Of a stretch of 64,000 bases of DNA, positions 1-11,700 are shown one piece after another. The notes below the pieces were generated by a model. It searched no databases and was not told the origin of the DNA. It saw only the letters and a list, made by a program, of their open reading frames with translations. The position numbers and the translations under genes were made by a program. Origin of the DNA: Euryodendron excelsum (lineage: Eukaryota > Streptophyta > Magnoliopsida > Ericales > Pentaphylacaceae). The DNA lies in NCBI GenBank assembly GCA_033060915.1, contig CM065382.1:5353501-5417500 (forward strand). Reading direction: 5' to 3'. Every line of letters begins with the position of its first letter. The stretch's first letter is position 1.

Positions 1-961
1 TTCTACAAAATAAATATCCAGATCACAACCAAATGCGGCCTTACTTGAGGGGTTAAAAAAATACAAGGACACACTAGCCAGCTCTTTTCAACTTTTGTGA
101 GGACATTAATTGCTTCCAATTTTGCCACTCAATTCCTATACGTAATTGTCATAAACCTTGAAGCTATAGTCGACCTCAAACAGAGGTTTTGGTTGCTTCC
201 ACGTCTCTTCACGTAAACATTAAGTAATTTATATAGAGTTTTTTTAGTATGTGAGAACAATAAGAAGTATATCTTAAGTAATTAATATGGGACTTTTAGT
301 ATGTTTTTCATTTAGAGTATTATGCAATATGAAAATTAATATAAAATTTTGTATGCAATAATATGTTTATGTGAGAGCCTTATTTTAAAAGAAAACACTG
401 AGATGAACCTAGAAAAATTTGTTGAAAGGGGGCTAAGGTAAATTTTTTTAAAATTTAAAGGGTTAACATAAAATTTTTAAATTTAAAAGGGACCAATGCA
501 CTATTTATCTTGTAAATGCATAAAAATATGAGGTTTAAAGAAAATTTTAAAAACTCAATAAGACCGGGTCTCCTTTGACCCTAAGGTAGGACCGCCATTG
601 CCCATCATAACTTTTATTGAGATTTTTTATATATATTTTTTTTGAAAAAAATAACATTTTCATTTCTTTTATATATATATATATTGTCTTTAGTCGAAAC
701 ACATAGTATATACCTTAGATCCCAAGACTCCGAACTCTTAACTCCCAACCCCCACCGACCCTTCTACCACCGAAGCGAGGTTTTAACTTTTAAGGGCATT
801 TAATTTTGCTTTCTATTTTCTTTTCTTTTCTTTATAATTTTCTCTTTTATTAGTAATGTGATTTTTTTTTCTCTTATTTGGTTATTCTATCCTTTCGCTT
901 GACAACGAATGGCCCCAAGTAGACAAAACCCTGGCGGTGATACGTCGGCATACTCGAGATT
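1..961. other. AT-rich intergenic DNA, no gene seen
   Basis: There is no coding region here that looks like a gene. The stretch is dominated by A and T runs, with a short TA microsatellite near 670-690. The part around 400-530 has a 'ggggctaaggt' style that recalls the decayed ends of transposons, but no paired terminus was found. Confidence 0.5.
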
Positions 962-1213
962 GAGAAAATATTCAATGTAACAGTATCACATTATTATTAT
1001 TAAGGTAGTATCACAAATTAATAAAATTCATCTATGTATGTATGTTGTAATGAAATGTTATGTTGGTTAGTATAGTAGTATAGATAAAAAATCATAACTA
1101 ACTCTTTAATTCTAAGTGATAGGATAAAAGCTGTATTTTAGTGCATTTCTATTAATTTATGATACTACATCAGTATGATGATGTAGTATCACTGTTACAC
1201 TGAATATTTTCTC
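962..1213. mobile_element. MITE, possibly Mutator-type
   Basis: The 252 bp element starts GAGAAAATATTCAATGTAAC and ends with the near-perfect inverted copy, GTTACACTGAATATTTTCTC. The inverted repeat continues into a shared AGTATCAC-type subterminal motif. It is flanked by CTCGAGATT on the left (953-961) and CTCGAGTAC on the right (1214-1222). That is a six-of-nine match, compatible with a decayed 9 bp target duplication as made by Mutator-like elements. No coding capacity is visible. The inverted ends are clear, but the superfamily is an inference. Confidence 0.6.
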
Positions 1214-1662
1214 CTCGAGTACTATTTGGTCAAACGTATATCCATTCAGGTTCTGCCACGTGTTCCACAACAAGCAGAATCCGGTCATCCCTTTGACCAG
1301 GGGAATCCTATCCTCTTGTATTTCGAAAATTGACAAGCTAAAAAAATGATATATTCTTTTTGGAGGGAATTACAAAGCTCTTTTTTTCTCAAAAAAATAA
1401 AAATAAAAATACTATTTTTTTGTCCTCTTATTTTAATTTTTTTATATTTTGTCAAACTTAGTGTCTAATTTTCATGATCATGACGTGGCAAGATTTGATG
1501 GGTCAGAGCATATATATATATATAGTTTATTAATAACACTAATCAAATGTTCAAACGATTGCTTATATGTATGGTCTCTCATCCCTTTATTCCTACTTTT
1601 TCAATTCCATAGAGATAGATTCCTTCTCTCTAACATGAGAAGGTCACATGAAAGTTTCTTTG

Positions 1663-1673
1663 CATATATATAT
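1663..1673 (+). promoter_or_regulatory. Candidate TATA box of the cupin gene
   Basis: CATATATATATGG lies about 95 bp upstream of the start codon at 1768. A pyrimidine-rich leader (CCATCCTCCCTTTTCTCACC) follows downstream. Another TATA-like run lies near 1510-1522, so the real promoter element is uncertain. Confidence 0.3.
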
Positions 1674-1767
1674 GGAGGGGGAGGGGGAGAGAGAGAGAAG
1701 GTGAAATTTTCTTAGACTGTGTTCTTCGTCCAAACCATCCTCCCTTTTCTCACCAGCGTCGACTTTC

Positions 1768-2192
1768 ATGGCTGCTGCTGTAGATTCCAATTCAGAATCT
1801 TCGTCAAGTCCGAGAATTATTGTCCAAAGAAATCCTTCAGAGTCCCAACTATCTGAACTGGGTATCAAGTCTTGGCCCAAGTAAGCTTCTTCCTTATATA
1901 CCTACTATTATATATGTATTTTTTTCTATATCTGTATACAACATTAAGCTTTCTATTTGTCTTGAAAAGATGGGGCTGTTCTCCGGGGAAATACCAACTG
2001 AAATATGATGCCGAGGAGACTTGTTATATTCTAAAAGGAAAGGTTAAAGTTTACTCAAAAGGGTCATCGGACGTGGTGGAGTTCGGCGCCGGCGATCTTG
2101 TGATAATCCCCAAGGGTCTCAGTTGCACTTGGGACGTGTCTGTCGCCGTCGATAAACACTACAAATTCGACTCCTCTTCGTCATCATCTTAG
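1768..2192 (+). CDS. Small single-domain cupin (DUF861/Cupin_3 type)
   Basis: Two coding exons, 1768-1880 and 1970-2192, are joined across an 89 bp GT-AG intron and give 111 residues. The intron splits an AAA codon between SWP and WGC. Seen in the protein: WGCSPGKYQLKY, then EETCYILKGKVKVY, then GAGDLVIIPKGLSCTWDV, which is the small beta-barrel pattern of plant RmlC-like cupins of the DUF861 type. The length agrees with the short plant members (roughly 100-140 residues). No signal or transit peptide is obvious. The C-terminus is a run of serines. The family resembles the C-terminal fold of ureidoglycine aminohydrolase, but these short plant proteins have no agreed enzyme activity, so no reaction is assigned. 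It stands alone between transposon relics. Confidence 0.85.
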
Positions 2193-3413
2193 TTTTACTT
2201 GTAAAATTTGAGATCACGACCTTCCTCGTGATCTCCTTCACCATGTTCTTATCTCAATATTAACTGCAAAGTTTGTAGTTTTAGTGTAATGTTTACATTA
2301 ATTATTTTTTTAGATTTTTCGGTGCTTTAGAAGGTAGTGGTTCATCTTGGTCAAAGAAAGGGAAAACAATTAGCCAAATGCATGTTTTATTAAAAAATCT
2401 TATGTACAGCTTTTAATGTTTCTTTGACTGGTCAAGGGGTTTAGTTGTCCTTCTTTGTCGGCGGATGCTACCGCCCGTGGGTTAGTCAGAGCCGCTTAAT
2501 TGCCGTTACATCAATCGTGCTCTTTGTTTTTGATAAATTCAAATTAATGTAATCATAATCAAGCGGCGCCTAACAGACTTGTAATCGTCTCTTATTTGTT
2601 TGCATTCAGTTTGTTTTTTGTTATTTTACCTTTTAACTTTTATTTTTGAATAATTACGAAAATAGCTTGTAAATTATAATTTATTATCGCTAATGTTCTT
2701 GCTCCTCGGTTTGTGCTGTACCTGTTAGAGTATTTTGTCCTTTTTCAAGATTGTTGTGCTTTCTCATTTTGGTTGAAGGATTGTTCAGTCAATATCCGTG
2801 TTGAGATCTCCTTTATTTCTTTCCTTTTTTGTCTTTTACCGGTGGCCCGTTCTCCAATTTCGAAGGGGACACGTGTCTTTTTAAGCAAGACACTGTTGCT
2901 CCGCGATTGTGTGAGCAACTGTTGTTAGCATTCGCTAGGAAAAAAAAAAAAAAATTTGCTGACGTAGGAGAAGGATGGTCGATACCTTTACTACTTGTTT
3001 GGTTAATTTGTGAGACAAAATAAGAAAAAATATTGTGTTATCATCCCATCTGGATTGGGAAAGATAGAGAGGAGAAAATAAAATAAAAGAATTGTTTTAT
3101 TGTGTGCTTAAAAGGGGTAAAAAAGGAAATCACTTGTTGTACAAGTCATAACTAAAATTGGTAACACTCACTCTCATTTCTCCATATCTTTACACTTTTA
3201 TGCTGTTCTTTGAATCCATATTTATTAAGAAAAAAAACAAATTAAAAAAAATTTTATTTTCTTTTTATTCTATTTTTTTTATCACTGAATTTTTGATCGA
3301 AATACGATCTAACTCTTGATACCTTACCATAAACTTTATCAATTGAGATAACTTGTAATAGTAAGAGCCATGAAATGAGAATAGCTTTCTTGACATTCAT
3401 ATGCAAGGATTAC
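2193..3413. other. Spacer downstream of the cupin gene
   Basis: The first 100-200 bp are probably the 3' untranslated region of the cupin. The segment 2440-2600 is less AT-rich (CGGCGGATGCTACCGCC) but carries no open frame with a recognisable product. A 15-base A run lies near 2940. Nothing else was recognised. Confidence 0.45.
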
Positions 3414-3416
3414 TAA

Positions 3417-3877
3417 GGGTTTGTTTGAGAACATCTTTTTTTATTGAATAAATTATTTAAAAAAAAACATAAAATAAACTAACTTTAAAAAAAAAATCTA
3501 GTTAAGGTGTTTGGTACTTTCTTAATTCTTTTTTTACTTTTTAATACCAAAATGATCAAACGAACCTCTAAATAAATTAAATTGCTTATTCGTGACTCAG
3601 TAAAGCTTAAAAAGAAAAAAAGCCATTTCAACATTAATTATAATAGTACACTAATTTATTTTTAAAATGTTTAAAATTAATTATTTTTCAAAATTTTCAT
3701 TACAGTAGAATAAGCAAAAAAAGCTTCTAAATTTTTGCTTTTTACTTTTTAGCTTATTAGTCCTAAAAAAGTCAAAAAAAAAAAAACTAACTTATTATAA
3801 ACTAAAAAAACTTGCTACCAAATGTCAAATACTTCTTTTAAACAAAAACCTCAAAAAAAAAAAAAACCAAACGGCCC
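3417..3877. mobile_element. Tourist-type (PIF/Harbinger) MITE
   Basis: The 461 bp AT-rich element is flanked on both sides by TAA (3414-3416 and 3878-3880), the three-base TWA target duplication typical of PIF/Harbinger. The ends are GGGTTTGTTTG on the left and CAAACGGCCC on the right, which pair as diverged terminal inverted repeats. The interior holds no coding frame. The assignment rests on the target duplication plus the GGGCCGTTTGG-like terminus, a common Tourist pattern. Confidence 0.6.
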
Positions 3878-3998
3878 TAAGTCCATCTTCCAAATATAAG
3901 CATCGCACTTTAGAATGTAAGCATACTTGCCAGCTAATTTAAGAGAGATTTTTATTCAAATAAGACCTTGCTTCCAACCATACTATCTGCCTATATTA

Positions 3999-6871
3999 TC
4001 TATATATGCAAATATAGTGGAAGATTCTCAGGCGCCCAAAACCCAATTCTTATTTTTCTAAAAATCCTAGTTAACTGTAATGCTACATGGCACACCTTTC
4101 TCTTTCAACCAATTAAGCTCTTCTCTTTCTCTCTTATAAAGTAAAACAAAAAAATAAAAAATAATTTAAAAAAATTATTCGCAAAAAATAATTAAAAAAA
4201 TAAAATTCTAACAAGGAAATATAGAAAAATAACTAAAGGAAAGAACTTGAATTTTAATTTTAAAATTTATGATCCTTCCTAAAATCTCTCATTAAAAATC
4301 ATATTTTTCATAAAAGTGTATCTAAATCCTAAAAAGACTCATTAATGGGTACTTGAATCCTAGAATCTCTCCCTAAAAATCATATTTTCCATAAAACAAA
4401 ATTACATCACATTATTATTTCCTAAAGCTAACTGAGTCCTATATTCAATCCCTACCGAAACTTTTATCTTCCCTACTTTTATTTTCTTACACTAAATTAT
4501 TAGAACATAATTAAAGAAGTTAAATTCTAAAAAGGAAACAAAAAAATTAACTAAAAAAAAAAAATCCAATCCATGGATAGAAAAACCAATGGAAACAAAA
4601 TCTGCATTTTAATTCAATTTGACATGTGGCATATCCCCATCCTCACCAAGCTCCCTCTAGCATCCAGTTACCTATCTCACATAAAGACCAAAGAAAATCA
4701 TCACAAAAAAAGAGGGAAAGAAACCTAAACAAAAAAAATGCAAAAAAGAACTAAAAAGGAAAAGAAAATCTACAAACTTGATTACCGGCATAATTCTGGC
4801 AGATTTGATTGCTGGTCCTCCCCCCCTCCCTCCCTCCCTATCCTAAATATGAACCCTAATAATAGCCAAGACAATAGAATATCTTATAGACGTTAGATTT
4901 TCAAAAGGCTTTCAAAAGTGTAGGTGAGACAGCTATCAGCCTTCATTGAAGTCTAAATTAACACAACAACCACCACTATAGTAGCCGAGCAACATTCAAT
5001 ACATGAGAAGGTGAAGATGAGAGTCGTGAGATTACTATCGGCCTTTATTGTAGTTTAAGCCAGAAGATAATCTGCAATAGTAGAACTCTATACGTATTTG
5101 CCTATATATGTTTTTTTATTGAATATGTGTGATCAATTGAAGGTTGAAGATCTTGGAGTGTGGTATTTCGGTTATAATTTCATTTCTGATTCATCGCTTA
5201 TGCTGGATTGGGTCATGTTTGTCTCTTCTTTTGGATTCTCTTCATTTACATAACATCGAAATACAGTATTTAGATCTCCATAGAAATATGCATTTGTATG
5301 TGTATGTTTATGTGTTTGTGTATTATGTATTTATATTATGAAATATGTTTGTATTGATTCTTCTCTTCATATTAGTTTTCTTCATTTTGTGCATGGCGTT
5401 TGTATTGAAAATTTTGCAGATTTGAGCCCGCGAGAGACAATTGGGTTGTTCAGTGTAAACAATTTCATGCTTTGCAGGAAGCCCCAAATGGAGAAAGTTG
5501 CCATTGATAATGAAAAACAAACATTGGAGGAATGATATTTAGAAAGCATGGTTAAGTCTCTCAATCTTAACATATCAAGTCATTGAAAATTATGTTTGTA
5601 TAGCTTTTGATTTGGGTTTGAGTTGCAGTAGCAAGAAAGATTTATTACCTTTAGAATAGAATCTAGAACTTTGGTTATTATGTGTTTACATAATTTGTAG
5701 TATTTTGTGCCTATATTAGCCATTGACATTTAATCAAGTTGTTCTCTGCAGACATTTCTATTCTGACGATTCTTTTAATTATTTCATATGTGTTCGGTAG
5801 GATTTGCACTGCTTAGACCACGATACTGTTGTAAAGTCTTAAGCACAAAAACTATTTTGGATGGTTAAAGAAGGTGGATGGATGGTGATGTTGAATTCAA
5901 GACTATAGTTGAGAAAAAAACAAGCAATGCAGTTAAGGCTCAAAATGGGATATGTTAAAAGTGAATGGTTGCATTTCTTATTCAAAGAGTTTTTTTTTTT
6001 TCTTCTTTTCTCCACCCCTTCTCTATTTCTTCTTCTTCACTCTTTTCTTTTCAAACTTCACTCACCCTTTTCTTTTTCTTTTTACTTCACTATCTTTCTT
6101 TTTTTGCCATGATAGGTTATAATTTTCTTTTTATTATTATTTTAATTTACTTTGATTGTATTGAAAATCATACAATGTGAGAAACTGCAACAATAGTTTA
6201 CAATGTACAGCCTCATAAATTTTGGATATTGTCGTATTTTAATCATCCCTTCCTTGCCATTCTCTCCTTTAGTGTATGAATTGTCTCAATTCCTTTTTAT
6301 ATTATTTTTAAATTTTCTAGCAAAGAATACTCTTTTGCATTGAAATACTCTTTAAACTACTCGGATCATCTTTTTGTTTATTATGATTTGTGGTGTTAGA
6401 TTATCACTATTTTATTATTGTCTTTATTTGTATTATTACTAACATTGTATTTTTTTATTGAATTTTGAAGGAAATTGATTGAAATTTGACATTGAGATGT
6501 CAAAAATTATCCACCATATTGTCATTATCACTAGCAACCACAACAGAATAGAAGAAGGAAGGAGGAGGCGGTGTGGAGGGATAGAGAACAATAGGAGAGA
6601 TATTTAATTTAATTGGTTTGATTATATATGTCAATCCATCTATTGGTTAAGATTTTTCTTAAGTTTTAAGTCTAACAGATTCATAGAGCTTTACGTGTAA
6701 TTTTTCAAGTTCTATAAAACATTACGTTTAATGCTTTCTCTTTTAGATCCATGATTATTATGTTTTCAATCTATTATATAGATTAAGAATAAATTCAACA
6801 TATAAATGGCGTACACTATTAAACTTTTAATCATATACATAAATTTCGTGCATCCCATAGGTTATCGCTAG
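3999..6871 (+). mobile_element. Helitron-like element 1 (non-autonomous)
   Basis: The left end is A|TCTATATATGCAAATATAG (TC at 3999). The right end is CGTGCATCCCATAGGTTATCGCTAG, ending in CTAG at 6868-6871 and followed by T. Start with TC, end with CTRR and insertion between A and T are Helitron hallmarks. The hairpin before the end is decayed. The first 150 bp are clearly related to the start of the next element at 6872: both run on to CAATTCTTATTTTT, a CCAAT-AAGC motif and a CT-rich tract before TTATAAAG. No Rep/helicase reading frame is seen, so it cannot move by itself. The interior (about 4700-6860) may include captured host sequence, but none was identified. Confidence 0.55.
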
Positions 6872-8577
6872 TACTATACTATATGTAAATGTAGTAAAAG
6901 CTCTGAGACCTTCAAAAATCAATTCTTATTTTTTAAAAAATTTTAAAAAATTATGATGCCACGTGGCATATCTAACTCCTCCAACCAATCAAGCTTTTCT
7001 CTCTCTCTCTCTCACTTATAAAGAAAATATATATATATATATATATATACAATTAATCATAAAGATAATTAAAGGAGTTAAATACTAACAAGGCAACACC
7101 AAACTAAATAAAAGAAAAACAAAATCAATTGCAAATTAGCACTAAAGGAAAAATAAAAACCAATCTATAGAAACAAAAAATAATAATAAATAAAGGAAAT
7201 AGATCTGCAAATTTTTCAGATCCTTTTCCGACCGAATTTTCTTCCCCTTTCCAAACAATTCTAATTTTTAAAATTTTAAATATTTAAAGTACTAAAAGGA
7301 AATAAGTAACTCAATAATTACGGTGTGATCCCTAAAGTCTCTCAGTAATTATAATGATTCTTAAAATTTCTCAGTAATTATCACAATATACAAGAACTAT
7401 AGCATGAAAGATAAACAACAGACTCTTCTCACAGCCATCCAACCCATTGGCCCTCTCTCACGCTCTATATTATTATTTTTTTGATAGACTCATGCTCTAT
7501 ATTATAAAACTGGTGATAATAATTTCTGTTACATATAATTATTTTTTCTCTACAGGTCCCTGATTTGTGTACGCGTAAACTTGAAAAAGCATTTTGTTGC
7601 TTTGCAGGGAATTCGAGGTTCCAAAACTTTTCTTCTGTAATTTTTCAAGTCCAATCTCATACTTAACATGAGATCTCAAATTCAATACTTACTCATTCTC
7701 TCTGGATCACTCATCATTCATGTAATATATATAGTTTATATAATTCGTGTAGATGGTGATCGTATATGAACTCGAACGAATAGAAAGCTTGAAAAAACAT
7801 TTTGAATTGTAGATATTTCTAGCAATCATACCAATATTTACTAATATTGTTAATGTAGCCATCGACTTTATCCATATAATTTAACTTCATAGGTTAGTCA
7901 ATTCTTAAAATATGGAGTTTCGATTGTCTTTTCATATTTTATAAGCTGTATATATAATACAAGACGTTGCCTTTGAGGTTGAAATATTAGCTCATTTTTT
8001 CAATAAAACCTTTGAGGTTTATATGTTTACATCAAATTCTCAATTTTTAAAATTCTAAATTCTTAATAATTACACATCATTGTGTTTCATGATGTTATTA
8101 GTCTATAAACTTATACTTTAAGTTCCGCAAGTGTCCTGATATGTTACAATTTTATTGATCAAAAAATTTTCATTTATTGAAAATCTAATGGCCTTGCTTT
8201 AATTTACATTCTTTTAATTCTTTCCTTAAATTACAATCTTCGTCTTAGGATTTTTTTATGCAAACTCCTTAATTTAAATCTCCTATTTTAAGATATATAA
8301 TTTAAGTAATCAATTAAGCAAGTCTTATAATTACGGATTATTTTTCGAAGTTCTGGCTTTATATTACAACTTTTATAAATTATTTCCTTAAGTTAACAAC
8401 TAGCATGGATAGTAACTTAAGGAAAGAACTAATTCCATTTTATTAATTAGGGTAAGCTCACTTGCTTAAGCTTATTTGCTGACAATGGTAAGTCGCTTGC
8501 TCAATTTATATTAGGACAATGGTAAGTCGCTACTACAAATTTAAAGAATCCTGAGCAACCCACGGGCACAACACTAG
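6872..8577 (+). mobile_element. Helitron-like element 2, directly abutting element 1
   Basis: The element begins TACTATACTATATGTAAATG right after the CTAG of element 1 and ends CCCACGGGCACAACACTAG|T at 8577. The terminus CTAG, the following T and the hairpin-like CCTGAGCAACCCACGGG before it fit a Helitron 3' end. The 5' dinucleotide is TA instead of TC, which I read as mutation. The first 150 bp match the start of element 1. A run of AT dinucleotides occupies about 7026-7049. No protein is encoded. Confidence 0.55.
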
Positions 8578-8774
8578 TTAACAAAGATTACCATGTCCAA
8601 ACATCTAGTTATCGCATTAAAAGATGCAAGAGAAAAGAGCACGGCAAAGAAATGGAGATTTACAAGGGACGAGTGTGCCAAAATTTGGAAAGAGGAAACA
8701 AATTGAAGCCAACATATTTACAGATGCAACAACGAATAAAAAATGAGCACTAAATAATAGCTATATATACAAAT

Positions 8775-11700
8775 TTAGAGCATTTCAATGGCTATCTTCT
8801 TTGAACGGCTTGGTCCCCATATACGAATTGTTCGATCATCACTTGCTGATGCTAACATTTGAGGCCTCTTAGGGTTCCAGCTCACACAGTTCACAGTCAT
8901 TGAATGGCCAGAGAGGACCTCAATTGGATTAGGACTTCTCCGGTTCCAGATATAGACCTGCTAAGAGAGAACATTTTGGGCTTGGTTTGCTTTGCAAGAA
9001 ATGAAATATTGTAAATTTTGTGTGAGTGCTGGAATTCATAAACACATGCAAGTTCTTCATATATAGTTGTACTAAGGTTGTTATTTGCCAAAAAAATAAA
9101 GTTTAAAAATAAGCTTAATGAGGGCTTTGTGAAAAAGCATACCTGTGAATTCTCACTGCCGCTGGCAATAAATGTGCTATTCAACCCACCAAAGCAGGAC
9201 CGTATCACATACTTGTGTTGCTTGTGGCCCTTATACTTCAAGGGTTTCACCCATTTCCCAGCAACATCCCACATGTGGATCTCTTGGCTGTTAAGGTTGA
9301 CTATAAGGAACTTACTATCCCCTGATATGGAAAGGGAAGTGATCGAGTGCTCCTCGGAGATGACTCGCTCAGCATTTGTCATCACATTTAATATCCGAAT
9401 TTCTTTTTCAGAAAATATGCTGATTAGATTTTCTCCATCTGGTGTCACGGCAAGATCCAAAACCTTAGGCATCCTAGTCCCTCTCCATGCCTTAATCTCA
9501 TTACCCTCACAGTCCCACATGTAGATGCCCTTTTCTGCGTCGGAGCAGCCACAGACGAGTCGCTTTGAATCGGGGAACCAAGCACATGAGCTAACAATGA
9601 AGCCATGATTTCCAAACGTGTGCTTGCATGTACCTGTTTCCACATCCCATAATTTGAGGACTTCCCCATTCCCACATGTGAGCAACATCGTGTCATCAGG
9701 GCTCCATGCTACAAAGGATACAGGGTTTTGGTGGCTTCGTAGTGTGTGATGCAATGTCATCTTACCATCTTCCAGCACCTTGAACAAAAATTTTCAGAAT
9801 AGAAATTGAGGTACTGTGATATCTAAGAAAAAAGTCAGTGCTACAAAAAGAAATGGAAAAACAGAAAAGTTGCACAAAGCATAAATCCAAGACTAAATTG
9901 ACTCCACACAAATGCATCATGCATATAAATATGAAAATTGTCAATATCCAATGAACCCAACGGTTAAACAACTAAACAACCATGTTTTATTGAGGGCATA
10001 AATATAATTTTTGTCATCCTTACAAAGCATAGTAGAATTTGGAATAATGCAATAACAACAAAATTTATCCATCACTAAATGCTTCCACATGTTTGGTTAT
10101 TTTATTTTATTTTTGATAAGTAATATGGAGTCATCAAGCTAAACATTCATGCCTCACCTGAATTGGCAGTTGGAGTCACTCAAGCCACTAAAAGATTAAG
10201 TGTCCAACTTTCCAAATGTGCTAGGTTAAGAAGTTTTAACTTCCTGAACAAGCAAAAAGAAGAGTGAAAAATATGTAGTAGTAGTCAGTCTCCTAATCAG
10301 TTGTGTATGATAGAAGATAAAATGATATATGTAAAAAAATTTCCATCTGTTCCACATAGAAAATGATAAATTGTTAACAACTTTAGTTATAGGATTTAAT
10401 TCTTATTAGATATCTATGCTGGGTAGGATTGGTTCAAGAAGGTTTCCATGAGTTTTTAGGATTGTCAATAGCCTATAGATAGGTTTCTAGGATAACCTTA
10501 AAAAAAGAAACCAAGACCAACCTTCCGTTGGTTTTAGGTTGAAAACCAACTCAATGTTACTTGTACCAAATTCATCAGCTCAAAGAAGGATAATTGAGCT
10601 CAGATTATGGAAACCAATGCTGCATTTAGACCTCAAGGGAATAGTATAATTTCGTTTTTATAATATTTGTCAGTTTCTATAAAAGGGCACTTCAGTTATT
10701 GAGATTCAAACAACCATGTTTGCAAGGTACTGCCTGAAGAATGAGTCTCAGACAAAAATAGACGAACCATGAAAAAAAGGATGAACCAGCCCAAAAGCTG
10801 CAATGTTCACCAGGATGGAACTAAGGGTGTATTATTCCTTTTACTCCGCTGAAACTAGATAATTTAGCATGGAATTTCAAAGGGATTTTGTAACTATTTT
10901 TCCAAGTACCGAAGTTTTGTAAAACATTGCAAAGGTTAATAATCATCCCAGTAACATAGATCTCCTGCCTCATAAAAAACCACATGCCATATTCCTAACA
11001 GGAAATTCTCAACAGAGCACATTAAAACTCTTGTTTGGTGTTTCAACTGCAAGCTTCGGTTTTATTTCTCCTAAGATTTGCATAAGATCATATTCACTGT
11101 CAGATAACTTATAACTATATACGTAATCAACCTTACCCGAAAAATAAATACATAAGGAATCAAACATAAGATATTTCCTAAGAATGACATGAACTTGCTT
11201 TTATACTTCTAATGCACGTTGCTGAAATATGTGATTAAATGGTACCTTCCATATAATGGCTGTACAGTCACTTGATGATGAGGCCAAGTATTCCCCATTG
11301 TTGGAAAACTGGACGAACCAAACTTCATTCTTATGGTCAGTCAATCTCTGAAACAATGTAAACAAACATAGCATATATCGTTAACAATAGAACAGCAGAA
11401 CAAATAAAACTTAACACACAGTCCAACCCACATTTTACAAACATAACACGTATGACGTATCACTGTTCCAAGAAAATTCAGTAAAATATCTAAATCCCAT
11501 GGTTATATTTAATCTCTGCAACAAGTTCTACAAAAGCAACATGGTGTGAATGTCAAAATTTGGGAATATTACTTCATTGATCAGGTCGTGACAGCTATGA
11601 TTATCATATCTCATACAAATATCCAAGAGTACATCTGTTTGTCCTATGTTACTTGGACTCTTCTAAACTTGTGAAATACCAGTGTTGAATACTTGACACT

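Noticed and set aside
1644..1880. 78-codon minus-strand frame opposite cupin exon 1
   Set aside because: It lies antisense to a well-supported exon and has no family resemblance.
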